A DNA stretch of 64,000 nucleotides from DASYKT01 sp035995185 (GTDB lineage: Bacteria; Acidobacteriota; Blastocatellia; Pyrinomonadales; Pyrinomonadaceae). Below, piece after piece: positions 61,374-64,000 of the stretch. The stretch spans positions 1 through 64,000 of the forward strand of contig DASYKT010000011.1 in the NCBI GenBank assembly GCA_035995185.1, in the 5' to 3' direction. The notes below the pieces were generated by a model. The model worked only from the letters and a program-made list of their open reading frames with translations, did not search any database and was not told the DNA's origin. Positions within the stretch are counted from its first letter, which is position 1, and each line of letters opens with the position of its first letter. A program made the translations under genes and the position numbers.

Positions 61374-62282
61374 TTATTTTGTGCCCTTAGCTTTTATTGC
61401 AACTCGGAGTTCATTACAAACTGCAGCTAAATTTTCACTTAAAGTACTCTGAGCGTCCTGAGTATATTCAAGCTTCGTTATTCCTAATAAGTCCGAAGGT
61501 ATTTTAACCTTCGAATCTTTTGGCGAAACAATAAAAGCTCTACCCCTAGTAAGGGCACCCATAAATAAACCTAATTCAAATAAAACGTTATCTCTAGGTG
61601 CTTCAAACATTTTGCCTCTGACGATGGATTTGTCATCAGATGAAAAAACCAAAATCCCAAAATCAGAAGCTTTTACTTGATCTTCTAAATCTTCAATGGG
61701 GAATCGAGACGGGACAAAAACCTTATCGGTCCAAATTTTTACGATAAAGTCGCTATCAATTAAAGCAGATTGAATCTCCTTGGCAATCGGCAACGCTTCT
61801 GTAGAAGAACCGATAAAAATCACTGGTCGAGGATTGCGGAGAATTACTAAGCTATTTCGCTGTCTTAATCTGACACTGAGGTGTCGCGCAATTGCCCTCC
61901 AGAGTTCAGGATATCGTCTTGTAATTTCTGAAAAATCAGATTCAGAAATTTTGCCCACAACGGTTCTGTCAATGGTGGTAACTGTTGCTATTCGTGGGAT
62001 ACCCGGATCTATCAAAGAAATTTCGCCGAAATGAACTCCTGCAGATCTTACTGCAATCTCTCTTCCATTAACTCCAATCGATACTCTCCCCGACAAAAGA
62101 AAGTACAAGTCATCGTCGGGGTTTCCTTGGGAAATAATATCTGCGCCAATCTCAAATTGAATTAGTTCAAGTCTTGAGGAAAGTTCAGCAGCAAGAACTA
62201 CATCCCCGTTGACAATGGGCTGCCTTTGAATCGCTTCAACTAGTTTTGATTTATTAGGTTCTCCCTGAAATCTTTCTATCAT
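61374..62282 (-). CDS. Pycsar-type effector, cNMP-binding plus TIR-like domain (PycTIR)
   Basis: 302 residues. N-terminus (~35-135) is a cyclic-nucleotide-binding domain (LIQFEIGADIISQGNPDDDL, phosphate cassette GEISLIDPGIPRIATV). C-terminus (~152-280) is a TIR-like domain of the CAP12/PF10137 kind: PVIFIGSSTEALPIAKEIQS, KIWTDKVFVPSRFP, ASDFGILVFSSDD, and RDNVLFELGLFMGALTRGRA with a likely catalytic Glu236. On binding the cyclic pyrimidine it should cleave NAD+ and stop phage growth by abortive infection. It is the promoter-proximal gene; the cyclase follows. AT-rich, so probably acquired. Confidence 0.85.
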   Translation of the reverse strand: MIERFQGEPNKSKLVEAIQRQPIVNGDVVLAAELSSRLELIQFEIGADIISQGNPDDDLYFLLSGRVSIGVNGREIAVRSAGVHFGEISLIDPGIPRIATVTTIDRTVVGKISESDFSEITRRYPELWRAIARHLSVRLRQRNSLVILRNPRPVIFIGSSTEALPIAKEIQSALIDSDFIVKIWTDKVFVPSRFPIEDLEDQVKASDFGILVFSSDDKSIVRGKMFEAPRDNVLFELGLFMGALTRGRAFIVSPKDSKVKIPSDLLGITKLEYTQDAQSTLSENLAAVCNELRVAIKAKGTK

Positions 62283-62466
62283 CGTTTTATGAGAGGATTA
62301 TTTATAAAATCCACGAACTTAACGAATTATAGCTCAAAACTAATATTAGCTATGATGAAAATAGAACGAAACTTAAAAGGTTTGTGTTACGTATCACCAG
62401 CAATTCTCCGTAGTTCCTAAAATTCAAAGATTTTTAGGTGGCAATAGTGTCATCGGATATAACTCT

Positions 62467-63885
62467 ATGAAAAAATTGTCATTAATTTTTGTTCTTGCTC
62501 TGTTTTTGGCGCTTACGATCAAAGCGCAGACGGTCGCGTTCACTAATGTGAACGTCATTCCGATGGATAGGGAGCGGGTGTTGATGGACCAGACCGTGGT
62601 GGTGAAGGACGGTTTGATAACCGAGGTCGGCGATGCGAAGAAGGTCAAGATCCCCAAAGACGCGGTGAAGGTCGACGGGCGCGGAAAATATTTGATCCCG
62701 GGACTGGTGGATATGCACGCGCATATGTTGTCGGACGACGATCAGATACCCGACTCGATGGCCGAAGACGAACTGAAGATCATGATCGCCAACGGCGTGA
62801 CGACCGTGCGGTTTATGATCGGCACACCCGAACAATTAGTGCTCAGGCAAAGATCAGCCAAAGGTGAAATTATTGCGCCGACCATCTACGCCGCCAGCCC
62901 GCACCTGACCGGCCGCGAACAGGGCAACGATTTTGTCGTCAAGACCGAAGAGGAAGCCCGCGAAGCGATCCGCAAATCAAAAGCCGCCGGGTACGATTTT
63001 ATCAAAGTTACAACCTTTATCGATGCAAGGGTTTACGAGGCAGCGGTGGATGAGGCTGCGAAGCAGAATATTCGCGTCGTCGGCCATGCGGACAGCCGTT
63101 TTGTGGGTGTGCCGCGCGCGTGGAAAGCCAGGCAGCAGATCGAACACCTGGACGGCTACCTGGAATTGCTGGTGCCGGAAAGCTCCGGTCTAACGGGCTC
63201 GGTTTCGGACCTTTACATCTACAACGTAAAAAATTGGGACAGCCTCAATGTGATGGACGAAAGCAGAATTCCCGATGTCGCGCGGAAAACGGTCGAATCA
63301 AACAGGTACGTCGATCCCACGCAGCATTTTATGAAAAACACTTTCGGACTGCCGCGCAGCGAAGAATCGATCCGCGCCCAGCCTGACTTTCGTTTCTATC
63401 CTGCGAAGGTGCAGGATACGTATATTAACTTTCAAAAAACCAACCGGATGCTGCGCGAAGTTGCGCCAGAAAAACGTGCCAAATGGATAGCCATCAGAGA
63501 CAAGCTGATCAAAGCCATCTATGACGCCGGCGGTAAAATTATGACCGGTTCGGACACGCCGGAGTTTCTGTGGCTCTACGGATTTTCCGAGCATCGCGAG
63601 ATGCGCGCGCTGGCCGATGCCGGCCTGCCGAATTTTGCCGTGCTGCAGGCGGCGACCGTAAACCCTTCGATGTTCTTTGGCACGCTCGCGAGCGTCGGGA
63701 CGGTGGAAAAAGGAAAACGCGCCGATCTGATCTTGCTTGAGGCAAATCCGTTGGATAATATTTCCAATACAGAAAAACGAGCGGGCGTTATGCTCAAGGG
63801 CAAATATTACACGCAGGAAGAAATGAACAAGTGGATGGATGAATCCGCGCCAAGAATGCATGCGGCCGTGCCTAAGGAACATTAA
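62467..63885 (+). CDS. Exported amidohydrolase
   Basis: 472 residues. Signal peptide MKKLSLIFVLALFLALTIKA with cleavage before QTV. Composite beta-strand start (QTVAFTNVNVIPMD), then the metal motif HxH in GLVDMHAHML, a Lys in DFIKVTTFID, metal His in VVGHADSRF and QQIEHLDGYL, and Asp in IMTGSDTPEFLWLYGF. C-terminus GTVEKGKRADLILLEANPLD is the usual composite strand. It belongs to the PHP/imidazolonepropionase-like amidohydrolase group. The substrate is unknown, probably a peptide or amide in the periplasm. Divergent from the Pycsar operon. Confidence 0.9.
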   Translation: MKKLSLIFVLALFLALTIKAQTVAFTNVNVIPMDRERVLMDQTVVVKDGLITEVGDAKKVKIPKDAVKVDGRGKYLIPGLVDMHAHMLSDDDQIPDSMAEDELKIMIANGVTTVRFMIGTPEQLVLRQRSAKGEIIAPTIYAASPHLTGREQGNDFVVKTEEEAREAIRKSKAAGYDFIKVTTFIDARVYEAAVDEAAKQNIRVVGHADSRFVGVPRAWKARQQIEHLDGYLELLVPESSGLTGSVSDLYIYNVKNWDSLNVMDESRIPDVARKTVESNRYVDPTQHFMKNTFGLPRSEESIRAQPDFRFYPAKVQDTYINFQKTNRMLREVAPEKRAKWIAIRDKLIKAIYDAGGKIMTGSDTPEFLWLYGFSEHREMRALADAGLPNFAVLQAATVNPSMFFGTLASVGTVEKGKRADLILLEANPLDNISNTEKRAGVMLKGKYYTQEEMNKWMDESAPRMHAAVPKEH

Positions 63886-63917
63886 AACTTATTTGCGTAC
63901 AAATAAACAATCAGTCT

Positions 63918-64000
63918 TTAGTGCGTTTTGTGTGATTTGTGATTTTAATTTGTAGAGCCAACAAATAGTTTAAGACTGAAACCGCGAAATTACGAAAACG
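63918..64000. repeat. Gene-end repeat, partly outside the window
   Basis: GTGCGTTTTGTGTGATTTGT at the left and CCGCGAAATTACGAAAACG at the right edge resemble the degenerate accacg/cgtggt stems seen at 28445 and 44811. The window ends before the stem is complete. Confidence 0.45.

Overview
The window reads as a chromosome segment of a Gram-negative (diderm) bacterium. The best fit is Acidobacteriota, probably Blastocatellia or a Pyrinomonadaceae relative. This is an inference from gene style: a CHRD/FG-GAP repeat protein, a tricorn-type protease, DUF4157 proteins, a GT-C (STT3-like) membrane protein, and many small interspersed palindromic repeats. No rRNA, tRNA or taxonomic marker fixes it. 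Coding density is high and base composition is slightly GC-rich in the core genes. It turns clearly AT-rich in the second half of the DUF4157 protein and in the cyclase/TIR pair near the right end.

Layout. 0-5 kb: a frameshifted DUF1801 gene, a Rieske protein, then a stress cluster (CBS-pair protein, Hsp20, Lon). 5-6 kb: a two-gene unit of unknown proteins, the larger with an apparent frameshift in its signal peptide. 6-15 kb: the cell-shape and wall operon mreB-mreC-mreD-mrdA(PBP2)-rodA-PBP1A, interrupted by one small antisense secreted-protein gene. 15-24 kb: esterase, lipB, thiol-disulfide-like protein, metallo-beta-lactamase-fold protein, glycogen debranching enzyme, lepA. 24-28 kb: an accessory island with a BrnT-like/DUF433 pair, three truncated gene remnants, and a DUF4157 protein whose C-terminus looks like a GIY-YIG nuclease toxin. 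28-35 kb: csbD, a hydrolase/tryptophan dioxygenase/TPR operon, a thioesterase, a cold-shock gene with a long leader, selA, and a DUF4160/DUF2442 pair. 35-45 kb: a NorD-like VWA protein, a CHRD plus FG-GAP exported protein and a tricorn-like protease. 45-54 kb: lysoplasmalogenase-like protein, a DUF2513-XRE-KAP NTPase fusion, lipA, TPR-thioredoxin protein, superoxide dismutase and ferredoxin. 54-60 kb: an STT3-like protein, a lipoprotein and an FGGY kinase joined by 4-nt overlaps, then transketolase. 60-62.3 kb: a displaced transketolase 3-prime fragment and a two-gene Pycsar-type anti-phage operon (class III nucleotide cyclase plus cNMP-binding/TIR-like effector). 62.5-64 kb: a secreted amidohydrolase.

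Most relevant to the hunt: (1) the Pycsar-like operon, a known system type, next to a duplicated tkt end; (2) the DUF4157-GIY-YIG candidate effector, surrounded by deletion remnants and without a visible immunity gene; (3) the DUF2513-XRE-KAP NTPase, an unusual fusion that could be a self-regulated defence protein; (4) an STT3-like glycosyltransferase with a possible degenerate WWDYG-type motif; (5) several families of interspersed palindromic elements, including three near-identical 133-138 bp elements with 26-bp terminal inverted repeats, and repeats that supply the C-terminal residues of LipB and of the FGGY kinase.
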